A DNA stretch of 56,855 bases from Paenibacillus antibioticophila (lineage in GTDB: Bacteria; Bacillota; Bacilli; Paenibacillales; Paenibacillaceae), in NCBI RefSeq assembly GCF_000455265.1, contig NZ_HG005139.1, positions 1,356,425 through 1,413,279 on the forward strand, given 5' to 3'. Position numbers and translations under genes: made by a program. Below, piece after piece: positions 25,768-33,918 of the stretch (positions are counted from its first letter, which is position 1; the number at the start of each line of letters is the position of its first letter). The notes beneath the pieces were generated by a model. It saw only the letters and a program-made list of their open reading frames with translations, ran no database searches and had not been told where the DNA came from.

Positions 25768-26253
25768 ATGGGCAGCTGTTCAAAATGTCAGAATACGAAT
25801 GTCATCCAGAGAAGCTCACTTCTTACAAGGCTATTGCTATCAATCTACATTTTTCTTAATTTTTACTTTTTTACGGGTGAAGTTGATTACGGGGCAATAA
25901 TCGCACTACTTCCTTTACTCATTCCTTATCATCATGTTTGTATGGATTGTGACGCTGATTTTTGGGGAGCGCCCAAAATTAGAATTCGTAATTTCTGGTT
26001 GGAAAATCTTTCTGAAAAGTATTTATTGGCAATGGCACCTTCAATACTTACAATGACGATTTTGATTCTTAAATTCCCTTACACAGGGCTTGAACGCATT
26101 GTATATTTACCTGCCATTTATGTTATAAACAGCATTCCAATTCTGATCTATCTCCTGAAATTTAGTAAAATTAACGGTATATTTAATTTATTCTTAGGGT
26201 TATTTATACAATTGGTAACAGTAGTACTGTCCATATTATTTTATCCCAAATGA
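25768..26253 (+). CDS. Membrane protein with paired CxxC motifs
   Basis: 161 residues. C-S-K-C near the start (about residue 4) and C-M-D-C (about 59) could form one zinc ribbon split by a hydrophobic stretch; four or five membrane helices follow. No family recognised. GAGGTGG precedes the ATG. Confidence 0.65.
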   Translation: MGSCSKCQNTNVIQRSSLLTRLLLSIYIFLNFYFFTGEVDYGAIIALLPLLIPYHHVCMDCDADFWGAPKIRIRNFWLENLSEKYLLAMAPSILTMTILILKFPYTGLERIVYLPAIYVINSIPILIYLLKFSKINGIFNLFLGLFIQLVTVVLSILFYPK

Positions 26254-26381
26254 GGTTTGATAATGATCATTCAAATGAATCAAGATAATATGAACGATTA
26301 TAGCAGTTCAAATGAGCATTTCATTGTTTTTGGACGTCTAGTGCCTAGATAAGAGAATGATATAACCTGGAGGTAGAACCC

Positions 26382-26912
26382 ATGCTTCATATGCAAAATC
26401 TGTTGCTGATAAAGGATATACCTGGCTATTCCCCGCAAATCAGTAGATTAGTATCGATGATGAACTATGCAAGATATACAACGTTAGAAGCGGTAAAGGA
26501 TTTGACTCAAGCTGAACTTGATTTTTTGCTGGACGGCCAAAGTAACTCGATAGGTGCTTTATTACTGCACTTTGCAGCCGTTGAATATGCCTATCAGGTA
26601 TCAACATTCGAAAAGCGAGATTTAAATGAAGAGGAATTATTAATCTGGGGCCCTGCACTTGAACTAGGCAAAGTAGGACAGGAACAGATCAAGGGTCATG
26701 AGTTGGAATACTACCTCCATCAATTGGATCAAGTAAGGAATCGAACGCTCGAATTTTTCAAGTCTGTTAATGATGACTGGTTGGATACGGAAGAGGATTT
26801 TTGGTATGAGAAAAAGGCAAATTACTATTTCATGTGGTTCCATGTTTTTGAGGATGAACTCAATCATAGAGGTCAAATCAGACTGATCAGAAACAGACTG
26901 AAAGTAAAATGA
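26382..26912 (+). CDS. DinB-family protein (DUF664-like)
   Basis: 176 residues. Helical DinB fold with L-L-L-H-F-A-A-V-E-Y and, near the end, W-F-H-V-F-E-D-E-L-N-H-R-G-Q-I, the H-x(n)-H-R-G-Q ending of the DUF664/DinB branch. Substrate unknown. CTGGAGG lies 8 bases before the ATG. Confidence 0.87.
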   Translation: MLHMQNLLLIKDIPGYSPQISRLVSMMNYARYTTLEAVKDLTQAELDFLLDGQSNSIGALLLHFAAVEYAYQVSTFEKRDLNEEELLIWGPALELGKVGQEQIKGHELEYYLHQLDQVRNRTLEFFKSVNDDWLDTEEDFWYEKKANYYFMWFHVFEDELNHRGQIRLIRNRLKVK

Positions 26913-26943
26913 AATGGATATCACATGATAAGGAGCAAACTTG

Positions 26944-27510
26944 ATGACGATCATTTATATGGTTAGGCATGCTGAATCACCGTATGATGAAGGCAATGAG
27001 AGAACAAGAGGGCTGACTGAAAAAGGAAAATCGGATGTTGAAAAAGTAACACAAGTGCTTATTGATGAGGGGGTAGACGTTGTTATCTCTAGTCCTTATA
27101 CACGAGCCGTACGGACTGTAGAGGGGACAGCCCAACACTTTCATTTAGAAGTTGCAACGTTTGAAGATCTTCGTGAGCGTGACTTTGCCGCAGAAGATGA
27201 TGTGATTGATAGAGGGAAATTAATGTCCAATATCAGAGAGAATTTCAATGACTCGGAATATGCTCTGTATGGTGGTGAGTCTAATGCTGAATGCCAAAGG
27301 AGAGCCATTGCAGTGCTTAAGTCAATTGTACAAGAGCATGCCGGAAGAAAAATTGCAATTGGAACACATGGTCTGGTAATGACGCTAATGTTGAGTTATT
27401 TTGATTCCAGCTATGGTTTTCCTTTTCTGGAACAATTAAATAAACCTGATATATACAAACTGCATTTTGAAGACTTCGAATTAATTGAAGTAGTGAAGTT
27501 ATGGGGATGA
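26944..27510 (+). CDS. Histidine phosphatase family protein
   Basis: 188 residues. R-H-A-E-S near the N-terminus carries the phosphorylated histidine, S-S-P-Y-T-R-A is the second conserved block and G-T-H-G-L-V-M supplies the second catalytic histidine. Broad family of phosphoglycerate-mutase-like phosphatases; substrate unknown. AAGGAG lies 8 bases before ATG 26944; the TTG three bases earlier is less likely. Confidence 0.9.
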   Translation: MTIIYMVRHAESPYDEGNERTRGLTEKGKSDVEKVTQVLIDEGVDVVISSPYTRAVRTVEGTAQHFHLEVATFEDLRERDFAAEDDVIDRGKLMSNIRENFNDSEYALYGGESNAECQRRAIAVLKSIVQEHAGRKIAIGTHGLVMTLMLSYFDSSYGFPFLEQLNKPDIYKLHFEDFELIEVVKLWG

Positions 27511-27553
27511 GTATCGATAGACGATTCAATGCGGGTTCAGGGAGGAATGCCAC

Positions 27554-28078
27554 ATAAAGATTCGCATCATTGGAGCGTGCGGCAGCGGCAAATCTTATAT
27601 TGCCAGAGAACTGTCGAAGAAGTACGGAATCGAGCACTATGAGCTCGATAATTTGGTGTGGGACAGAAGCAAGCCTAATGAGAGAGATCCCCAAGAAGTC
27701 AGGGACTCCAAGCTAAATGAAATTGTGCATAGGGAGTCCTGGATCATTGAAGGTGTTCATCATAAGTGGGGACAGGACAGCTTCAGAGAAGCAGATGTCA
27801 TATGTATCATTTGCCCAAATAAATATCAAAGAGACTTTAGAGTCGTTAAAAGATTTATTCGAACTCGCCTAGGTATGGAGTCGTCGAATTACAAGCAAAC
27901 CCTTAAAAACTTATACCAAATGCTATTTGTATGGAACAGAGCCTTTGATCAAGAGAATCTGAAGGTTATCATGAAAATAACAGAACAATATGCCGAGAAG
28001 AGAGTGCTGCTAAGGAACAATAATCAAATAGTGGAGCATATAGAAAACTTGGTTCAATCAGAGAGGGGTGTCCTATGA
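27554..28078 (+). CDS. P-loop kinase-like protein with apparent ATA start
   Basis: 174 residues if read from ATA 27554. The Walker A motif G-A-C-G-S-G-K-S lies at residues 7-14 and Y-E-L-D-N-L-V-W after the first helix matches FlaR/adenylate-kinase-like proteins. The only canonical start downstream, TTG 27653, would remove the P-loop. AGGGAGG (27539-27545) is 8 bases before ATA AAG ATT, exactly where ATG AAG ATT would be expected. Either translation starts at AUA or a point mutation has silenced the gene. The ATG at 27547 is in another frame. The end overlaps the next gene by ATGA. Confidence 0.7.
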   Translation: MKIRIIGACGSGKSYIARELSKKYGIEHYELDNLVWDRSKPNERDPQEVRDSKLNEIVHRESWIIEGVHHKWGQDSFREADVICIICPNKYQRDFRVVKRFIRTRLGMESSNYKQTLKNLYQMLFVWNRAFDQENLKVIMKITEQYAEKRVLLRNNNQIVEHIENLVQSERGVL

Positions 28079-28644
28079 ATCTTGATGTTCTTTACGAAGA
28101 CTTTCCTATCATTGAGGGTAACAGGCTTAGCTTGAAGAAGATAGAAGTAAGTCATCTGGATGATGTATTTTCGATTTATAATAATGACCGTGTATTTGAA
28201 TATTGCGGGATTCTTCCCAAACATAATATCGAGACAGTAAAAAATATGATCGGGCATTTTGAACGCGATTATAATAAACGGTCCAGAATCAAATGGGGGG
28301 TCCTTATTCCAGGATCGTCCGGCAAGCTGGTGGGGATCATTGAGGCATTTGATTTTAACTCTAAAGTCAATATGGTTACCATCGGGTATTATTTTGATGA
28401 GAATTATTGGGGTCAAGGCTTTGCTACTGAGGCGGTCCAACTTCTAACCCGTTTTTTATTTGAACAAGTCAACCTAAATCGAATCCAAGCAGAAGTCATG
28501 CCGGCCAATGAAAATTCAAAGTGTGTACTGCTCAAGAATGGGTTCCTGAAAGAGGGAACTCTGAGACAAGCCAGCGTATGGACGGGAAAGGGAATTGTCG
28601 ATTTAGAATTATACGCGCAGCTGAAGGAAGATTATAAGCCCTAA
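28075..28644 (+). CDS. GNAT acetyltransferase (RimJ/RimL type)
   Basis: 189 residues with the acetyl-CoA loop region W-G-Q-G-F-A-T-E-A-V and the R-I-Q-A-E-V-M-P-A-N-E-N-S motif of the RimJ/RimL group, which acetylates N-termini or small amines. Substrate unknown. Start overlaps the preceding stop (ATGA), with GAGAGG upstream, so the two are translationally coupled. Confidence 0.88.
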   Translation: MNLDVLYEDFPIIEGNRLSLKKIEVSHLDDVFSIYNNDRVFEYCGILPKHNIETVKNMIGHFERDYNKRSRIKWGVLIPGSSGKLVGIIEAFDFNSKVNMVTIGYYFDENYWGQGFATEAVQLLTRFLFEQVNLNRIQAEVMPANENSKCVLLKNGFLKEGTLRQASVWTGKGIVDLELYAQLKEDYKP

Positions 28645-28694
28645 AAAGTCTTTTCATGCAGCTTGCTAAATAATACATCGGGAGTGATAAGCTT

Positions 28695-29204
28695 ATGGAC
28701 ATAGCTTCTGAAGTCATTCAAAGCATTTTAGTGAAGTTTAAGTCAGAACGGAAATGGACCCTGCAGGCCCTAGCCCAATTGTCGGAGGAGGATATCACTT
28801 GGTCGCACACTCCGGAAAGCAACAGTATTGCAAATTTAGTGAGCCATATTCGAGGCTGCGTTCATTCAAGAATTGAGACGATCTATTTTGATATCCCGGA
28901 CACTCGAGAACGAGATAAGGAGTTTGAACCTGGACTTCAATTATCACATGAAGAAGCTTATCGAATGGCAGCAGAAGCCTTCGATATCATCATTCAGTAT
29001 CTTGAGCATCTCCAAGCTCATCCAGAGCTATTATTGTCCCAGCCGTTCATAAATCGTCCCCCTCTGACTTATAGCCAAGTGGATAATGGGACAACCGCAC
29101 TGAACCTTATGATCGCAATGGTTAGAGAAATTCATTACCATACAGGGCAAATCATCTATGCCGCCAAGATTAGAAAAGGACAATTAGAATGGCAATATGA
29201 CTGA
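28695..29204 (+). CDS. DinB-family protein (DUF1572-like)
   Basis: 169 residues. N-S-I-A-N-L-V-S-H-I-R-G and M-V-R-E-I-H-Y-H-T-G-Q-I-I-Y carry the conserved histidines of the DUF1572/DinB branch. Substrate unknown. GGGAGTGA precedes the ATG. Confidence 0.87.
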   Translation: MDIASEVIQSILVKFKSERKWTLQALAQLSEEDITWSHTPESNSIANLVSHIRGCVHSRIETIYFDIPDTRERDKEFEPGLQLSHEEAYRMAAEAFDIIIQYLEHLQAHPELLLSQPFINRPPLTYSQVDNGTTALNLMIAMVREIHYHTGQIIYAAKIRKGQLEWQYD

Positions 29205-29222
29205 TTCGAGGAGAGGGATGAC

Positions 29223-29354
29223 ATGAAAAGATTGATATTTGTTGAGGGAATTCCCGGCTCTGGAAAGTCCACCTTAATGAATTGGAGGGATAATTATGAA
29301 ATGGATCGATCTAACTCATATCATGCGAAATCGTCTCCCTGTGTATCCGGGTGA
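29223..29354 (+). pseudogene. N-terminal fragment of a P-loop ATPase gene
   Basis: With its own GAGAGGGATGAC site, an ORF starts M-K-R-L-I-F-V-E-G-I-P-G-S-G-K-S-T, a perfect beta-strand plus Walker A, and breaks off after about 19 codons at the start region of the next gene; the frame then runs meaninglessly to 29354. The rest of the gene has been deleted, leaving the head fused to the cyclase leader. Confidence 0.75.
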
Positions 29355-29916
29355 TAGTGAGATGGAATTGGTGCAAACCAATGAATTGGCGAGGGACGGC
29401 TATTGTAATCACCGATTAACAGTGAATATGCATACAGGTACTCATATCGATGGACCGATGCATTTAATCCCTTCGGACCGGTACATAAGTGATTTCCCGT
29501 TGGACACATTTATAGGAAAAGGCACCTTGATCCATGCTGCTGGAATGTCCCAAATTGATTATAAGGAGGAGTATGAGGACTTCATCCAGGAGGGAACGAT
29601 TCTAATTCTTTACACCGGGCATAGCAGCTATTTTGGTGAAGATAACTACTTTTCAGAACATCCGACTCTGACCAAGGCGTTTGCTGAGTTATTGGTCCGC
29701 AAGAAGATCAAGCTGATCGGAATGGATACTCCCTCACCAGACAAGTATCCCTTTGAAATTCACAAATATCTGTTTGAAAATCAGGTGCTTATAGCTGAGA
29801 ACCTGACGAATCTGGATCGTTTGCTAAGTGCAAAGTCTTTTGAAATCATTGCGCTGCCTTTATTTATACATGCAGATTCATCTATTGCTCGGATTATTGC
29901 ACGGGTTGAGGAATAA
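29296..29916 (+). CDS. Cyclase family protein (kynurenine formamidase-like)
   Basis: 206 residues. D-L-T-H at the start and H-T-G-T-H-I-D-G-P-M-H near residue 45-57 are the metal-binding motif of the cyclase/arylformamidase family (HxGTHxDxPxH). G-M-D-T-P-S-P-D is the second conserved block. Such enzymes hydrolyse formamides or cyclise polyketides; substrate unknown. TTGGAGGG lies 6 bases before the ATG, inside the truncated kinase fragment. Confidence 0.88.
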   Translation: MKWIDLTHIMRNRLPVYPGDSEMELVQTNELARDGYCNHRLTVNMHTGTHIDGPMHLIPSDRYISDFPLDTFIGKGTLIHAAGMSQIDYKEEYEDFIQEGTILILYTGHSSYFGEDNYFSEHPTLTKAFAELLVRKKIKLIGMDTPSPDKYPFEIHKYLFENQVLIAENLTNLDRLLSAKSFEIIALPLFIHADSSIARIIARVEE

Positions 29917-30054
29917 AGATGAGAGGAGGCAGATTTCCCCCTCTCTATCTAAATCACATGACCCATGCTGATCCAATATATGAATAATAACGGGGGAAGA
30001 AACAATTAAGAGTGTGAAACTAGAAATTAAGAGAATCGCCCATTTTGATTTCAT
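29878..30054 (-). CDS. Small secreted-peptide-like ORF overlapping the HTH-TPR regulator
   Basis: 58 codons read leftward; the first 35 bases overlap the 3' end of the regulator gene in another frame. ATG 30054 has GAAGGGG 9 bases upstream. The product starts M-K-S-K-W-A-I-L-L-I and has a basic start, a 20-residue hydrophobic core and then a polar tail with H-G-S-C-D-L-D-R-E-G-E-I-C. This is the layout of RRNPP signal-peptide precursors (Phr, NprX, PapR), which often overlap the end of their receptor gene. Against it: the ORF is longer than usual and runs through a hairpin into the cyclase gene. Confidence 0.45.
   Translation of the reverse strand: MKSKWAILLISSFTLLIVSSPVIIHILDQHGSCDLDREGEICLLSSLFLNPCNNPSNR
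29917..29950. terminator. Hairpin between convergent genes
   Basis: AGATGAGAGGAGG pairs with CCCCCTCTCTATCT around a 7-base loop, directly after the cyclase stop. The minus strand continues TTTATTC, the plus strand has no T-run; a weak bidirectional terminator. Confidence 0.5.
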
Positions 30055-31396
30055 TTCCATATACCCCTTCTAGTATATTTTTGTAGGCTGAAAGCGTAAC
30101 AACGTCACTTTTATCTCGAAATCTTTCAAATAAACCTACACAATTTAATATACGTGATTTCAAATTAATGGATACAGATTTTTCCAGAGATCTAATGAGA
30201 TATTCAAATCCACCCTTATATTCATGAATGTTGAGGTAATAGTAGGATAGTTCATAATAAAATCTCGCTAAGCGTTCTTCAATAATTTGCCTTGTGTAGG
30301 TATTTTCCTCAGAACCAATATTTACAAGCTGGCCTATATCCATCCTGCGGATAATTTCATCTATGTTGATGCTGTACCGATTGGCTGCCGATACGACATT
30401 TAGAAAGGCAAGAAGCAGCTCCTCGGCATTAGATTCCATGTAAGAAAGATATTCAGTAAATAAAGTCGAATCGCCCGCCGCTATTCTTGTTGCCATTTTG
30501 TTAACCTTAGCCCAGACATGGAATTTATTTTTCCAGAGCAAGCCTGATTCATCCTCTTCCTTTACCCAATTCAGGCTGGAATATAAATCGATAAAATCTA
30601 GAGCTCTCAGGTAGTCTCCTCTTGCTTCGTAAACACTGCCCAGCAGCAAATCAGAGTAGGCTATATACGTAAAGAGTGGCCGCACAGGTTCCTGCTCAAG
30701 ATCAAAGGGCCTCTTTAGTTGATAATAAAATTCTGCCTTTTCTTTAAGTTTTAGGGCAATTTCTTCTACTTTGTCCCAGTGGCGTAAAGAGCGGTATGTA
30801 TTTGCCAGATCCTTTAATGCTTCTAGGTGGTTGAATCCATCTAAACGATCAACAAACATTTCAAATTGAATGGCAGTTTGATAGTTCTTCTCTTGGTTAA
30901 CTCCAAGTCTGCAGGTAAAGAGTCTGTATTGGCAGAGAGCCAGTCTCTCGGAGTGCTGATTTTTCTCGCTAAGAGCAACATCTTCATAAATAATGCGCGC
31001 TGCTTCCTTTTGACCGTTTCGAAAAAAATTCTCTGCCATTTCAAAGAGCACTTGTGAGTACATTAGGTTATCCAGTAACAACTCAACAGATTTTTGAATG
31101 AGGTCCAGGCGGCCAGCTTCTTCACAAGCAAGCAAAAAAGGCTTGATACGACGCCAATTGGGAGTGGCTTCGACTAAAACCTCCTTGAAATACTGGTCGT
31201 AAAATAGTCCCTTATTCTCTCCTAAGCCCTCAGTAATCATGTCCAATTGCTCTATCGTTACTTTTCTATGCCCGTTTAGAATGTAACTAAGAGAGCCAAC
31301 ATTGAGTCCTACTTTATTTGCAAACTGGTGCAGGTTTATACCCTTTTGCTTCATATATTCATTTAGCATGGAACGAAATGTAGCATTAGATTGCAA
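30020..31396 (-). CDS. HTH-TPR regulator, RRNPP-like
   Basis: 458 residues. XRE-type helix-turn-helix at about 8-65 (L-H-Q-F-A-N-K-V-G-L-N-V-G-S-L-S-Y-I-L-N-G-H) followed by some 380 helical residues with tetratricopeptide-like repeats (L-K-D-L-A-N-T-Y-R-S-L; S-Y-Y-Y-L-N-I-H-E-Y). This is the architecture of peptide-responsive regulators such as PlcR, NprR and relatives. TTG start with GGTGGTGAT nearby and its own promoter at 31431. A candidate signal-peptide ORF overlaps its 3' end. Confidence 0.82.
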   Translation of the reverse strand: MQSNATFRSMLNEYMKQKGINLHQFANKVGLNVGSLSYILNGHRKVTIEQLDMITEGLGENKGLFYDQYFKEVLVEATPNWRRIKPFLLACEEAGRLDLIQKSVELLLDNLMYSQVLFEMAENFFRNGQKEAARIIYEDVALSEKNQHSERLALCQYRLFTCRLGVNQEKNYQTAIQFEMFVDRLDGFNHLEALKDLANTYRSLRHWDKVEEIALKLKEKAEFYYQLKRPFDLEQEPVRPLFTYIAYSDLLLGSVYEARGDYLRALDFIDLYSSLNWVKEEDESGLLWKNKFHVWAKVNKMATRIAAGDSTLFTEYLSYMESNAEELLLAFLNVVSAANRYSINIDEIIRRMDIGQLVNIGSEENTYTRQIIEERLARFYYELSYYYLNIHEYKGGFEYLIRSLEKSVSINLKSRILNCVGLFERFRDKSDVVTLSAYKNILEGVYGNEIKMGDSLNF

Positions 31397-31430
31397 GCCA
31401 TCACCACCCGGGAGTCATTTGCTTTTTTCA

Positions 31431-31459
31431 ATAATATCCATTTTATGATTGACGGTCAA
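31431..31459 (-). promoter_or_regulatory. Promoter of the HTH-TPR regulator
   Basis: Minus strand TTGACC (31459-31454), 17 bases, TATTAT (31436-31431), about 25-30 bases before the expected transcript start and close to the TTG start codon. Confidence 0.7.
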
Positions 31460-31599
31460 TTTCTCTTTTTTAGGGATAGATCTCGAATGGGATGTATCCC
31501 TTCTTTATGTTTGGAGTAAAGATAACAGCCAAAAGGGGTAGGGGATGGTATAATTAGGGAAATTAGTTTGTGAGATGGATACAAGGAAAAGAGGATTAT

Positions 31600-31899
31600 A
31601 TGGGATATATTTCTGAGCTAAGAGAGCTAGTTGGAACCAGGCCTATTATTTTGACGGGCGTGACGATCATCGTCTTGAATAAAGACAATCAGATCCTGCT
31701 TCAGAAGAGAACTGACACGGGGGATTGGGGAGTCATTGGAGGCGCGTTAGAATTAGCGGAGACATTTGAAGACGCAGCAAAGAGAGAGTTGTATGATGAA
31801 GGGTTAGAATTGAAATATTTTAGCTTAGAGGAATCCATAGATCAATTAAATCCAATGACGTATAAGATTTTGAAGAAGTCGGGATATGTTCACTGGTAG
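31600..31899 (+). pseudogene. Nudix hydrolase gene with internal deletion
   Basis: 99 codons from ATG 31600 (AGAGGATTAT upstream). The N-terminal strand and first part of the Nudix box are normal (G-G-A-L-E-L-A-E-T-F ... K-R-E-L-Y), but the box should continue E-E-T-G-L and instead jumps from Y-D-E to G-L-E-L-K-Y-F-S-L-E-E, which is typical of the C-terminal end of this subfamily. About 50 middle residues are missing and the chain is 50-60 residues too short. Probably inactive. Confidence 0.72.
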
Positions 31900-31935
31900 T
31901 TCCAATACAATCTGCTCTAAAATAGGAGAATCCGC

Positions 31936-32643
31936 ATGAGCCGAATGGATAAGATTAGATCCAAAGAAAAAGAATATCACGATCATTGCTATGACAATTA
32001 TAAATTATTCGAGCAGGGTTCCTGGTTACATAAACCGGTTAGAACAATCTTGGATTTATTTGCTTATTTTGATGAGCTGGAAGAAGTTAAAGTACTGGAC
32101 TTGGGATGTGGGATCGGAAGAAACAGTATCCCTCTCGCAGAAAAAATAGGAGCTCGAAAAGGAACCGTGGTTTGTGTTGATTTATTGGAATCAGCCATCG
32201 AGAAGCTGCAATTCTATTCAAATGAATTCAATGTAGCTGACAAAATTGAGTGCAAACAAAGTGACATCGCGGAATATAGCATTGCTTCTGAGTACTTTAA
32301 TTTTATCTTTGCTGTATCAAGTATGGAGCATGTTGAGAGTGAGACTCAATTTGATAGAGTTATAGAGCATATGTTAAGGGGCACGAAGGTCGGCGGAATT
32401 AATTGTATCATTATCAGCACGAATATTTCGGAAACAGCCATTAATTCCGGTAAAAGGCTTGATCCGATGTATGAGCTCCAATTTGAGACAGATCAGTTAA
32501 TTAGAAAACTTCAAGGAATCTATTCGAAATGGGGAATTTTACAGCAAACTGTAAAGCCCTATGAACTTGAAATTGAGAGAGACGGGCAACGAATTTTACT
32601 GCAGGGCGACGTACTAACATGGGCAGTGAGAAAGATGCAATGA
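31936..32643 (+). CDS. Class I SAM-dependent methyltransferase
   Basis: 235 residues. Motif I V-L-D-L-G-C-G-I-G-R-N-S (about 54-65), acidic V-V-C-V-D-L-L-E after strand 2, and F-I-F-A-V-S-S-M-E-H-V at motif IV. TehB/UbiE-like; substrate unknown. TAGGAG lies 7 bases before the ATG. Confidence 0.88.
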   Translation: MSRMDKIRSKEKEYHDHCYDNYKLFEQGSWLHKPVRTILDLFAYFDELEEVKVLDLGCGIGRNSIPLAEKIGARKGTVVCVDLLESAIEKLQFYSNEFNVADKIECKQSDIAEYSIASEYFNFIFAVSSMEHVESETQFDRVIEHMLRGTKVGGINCIIISTNISETAINSGKRLDPMYELQFETDQLIRKLQGIYSKWGILQQTVKPYELEIERDGQRILLQGDVLTWAVRKMQ

Positions 32644-32720
32644 AGAACTTGCTGAGTGAATGAAAGAGAAATTACTAAAGGAAAGCATAGCTTAATACAG
32701 GGCAGAAACGGAGGAGTGGA

Positions 32721-33359
32721 ATGGGGAAAAGAGTGCTTTTTATTGTCATGGTTGTGGTGGGACTGTTACTCATAGTCAATAATCATCTGCATTATACGCC
32801 AGGAGATTATTTGTTTCAATGGATCGGAGTGCCGCCTTGGACAAAAGGACATAACACTGGAGTTCATCTCCCTGTAGTGATCGGGTTGTTCCTGCTGCTT
32901 ATCGGAGGAATTGGAACCATCAGAGTCTATCGCCATAAATATCCCAAGATCCGAAGTCGCCTCATTATTTCCTGTATCGTGTTTATTATTCTATTTCCAA
33001 TGGCAACGGAGCAATTTATGTTTCTAGTGCAGCGCAACACAACTGGGGTAGGATCCGTCGATATTCATGTGAAGGAGAGCGAATGTCAGATCCGGACCGA
33101 AGATGACTATGTGAAGGCGTATTGTTCCATTCCTGTCTTTAACTATGGAGATGAAGTTCAACTAACATTAAGACCTGTGTATGATCCTGATCTAATCGAG
33201 TTCGAAGAGACGACACTTTCTGTAGAACCTCACTCCAGGTTTACTCTTGGCTTGGAGTTTCGCGGAAGTACGCAGCAGGATGGAAATAATATCTTCGGCA
33301 GCTTCCGTGGAGAAGGCATCGAAATTAAAATTCGCGGAGAGAAGAAAGTATTCTATTGA
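32721..33359 (+). CDS. Membrane protein of unknown function
   Basis: 212 residues. Three membrane segments (about 5-22, 48-68, 80-100) then an extracellular beta-rich tail of about 110 residues with two cysteines. No family recognised. GGAGGAGTGGA precedes the ATG. Confidence 0.7.
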   Translation: MGKRVLFIVMVVVGLLLIVNNHLHYTPGDYLFQWIGVPPWTKGHNTGVHLPVVIGLFLLLIGGIGTIRVYRHKYPKIRSRLIISCIVFIILFPMATEQFMFLVQRNTTGVGSVDIHVKESECQIRTEDDYVKAYCSIPVFNYGDEVQLTLRPVYDPDLIEFEETTLSVEPHSRFTLGLEFRGSTQQDGNNIFGSFRGEGIEIKIRGEKKVFY

Positions 33360-33402
33360 ATTGAGGTCAGACATGAAGACTCGTAACTAAAGGAGAATGT
33401 TG

Positions 33403-33918
33403 ATGTCTAGAATCATGATCATCGGATCCGGTGGAGCCGGAAAATCAACGTTGGCCAGGCAGCTTGGAGAAATTCTGGATTGGCCGGTATATCATCTGGA
33501 CACGTATTACTGGAAGCCGGGCTGGATCCCTACTCCGAATGAGGAGTGGGATGTATTCCTGGAAGAGCTCGTTCAAGAGGAGAAATGGATTATGGACGGG
33601 AATTATGGACGAACACTCGATATAAGATTGAAGCAGGCAAATATAATCATATTACTGGATTTTTCCAAGTGGATCACGGTCTATCGGGTACTTAAGCGAA
33701 GAGTGATGTATCAAGGCAAGAGCCGTCCTGACATGAATGAGGGTTGTCCGGAAAGCCTTGATCTTGATTTCGTGAAATGGGTGTGGAGCTTTAGGAAGGC
33801 GAAGCTTCCAGGTATTATGGAAAAGATTCAGCAGCACAAGGACAAGAACGTCATTATTCTGAGATCTCCGAAAGAAGTAAGGAGGTTCCTGGCACATGCA
33901 GGAGAATTAAAACGATGA
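33403..33918 (+). CDS. FlaR-like P-loop kinase (DNA topology modulation protein family)
   Basis: 171 residues. Walker A G-S-G-G-A-G-K-S-T (8-16), H-L-D-T-Y-Y-W-K-P-G-W and D-G-N-Y-G-R-T-L are hallmarks of the proteins annotated as topology modulation or FlaR; they are adenylate-kinase-like and their true substrate is unknown. ATG 33403 lies 7 bases after AGGAG; the upstream ATG 33397 is too close to the site. Overlaps the next gene by ATGA. Confidence 0.9.
   Translation: MSRIMIIGSGGAGKSTLARQLGEILDWPVYHLDTYYWKPGWIPTPNEEWDVFLEELVQEEKWIMDGNYGRTLDIRLKQANIIILLDFSKWITVYRVLKRRVMYQGKSRPDMNEGCPESLDLDFVKWVWSFRKAKLPGIMEKIQQHKDKNVIILRSPKEVRRFLAHAGELKR

Noticed and set aside
26340..26370. Fourth copy of the leader element (AGATAAGAG followed by ATATAA)
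   Set aside because: The short loop-like sequence is there, but the GATGTATAAT block, the hairpin arms and the GGGT tail are missing.
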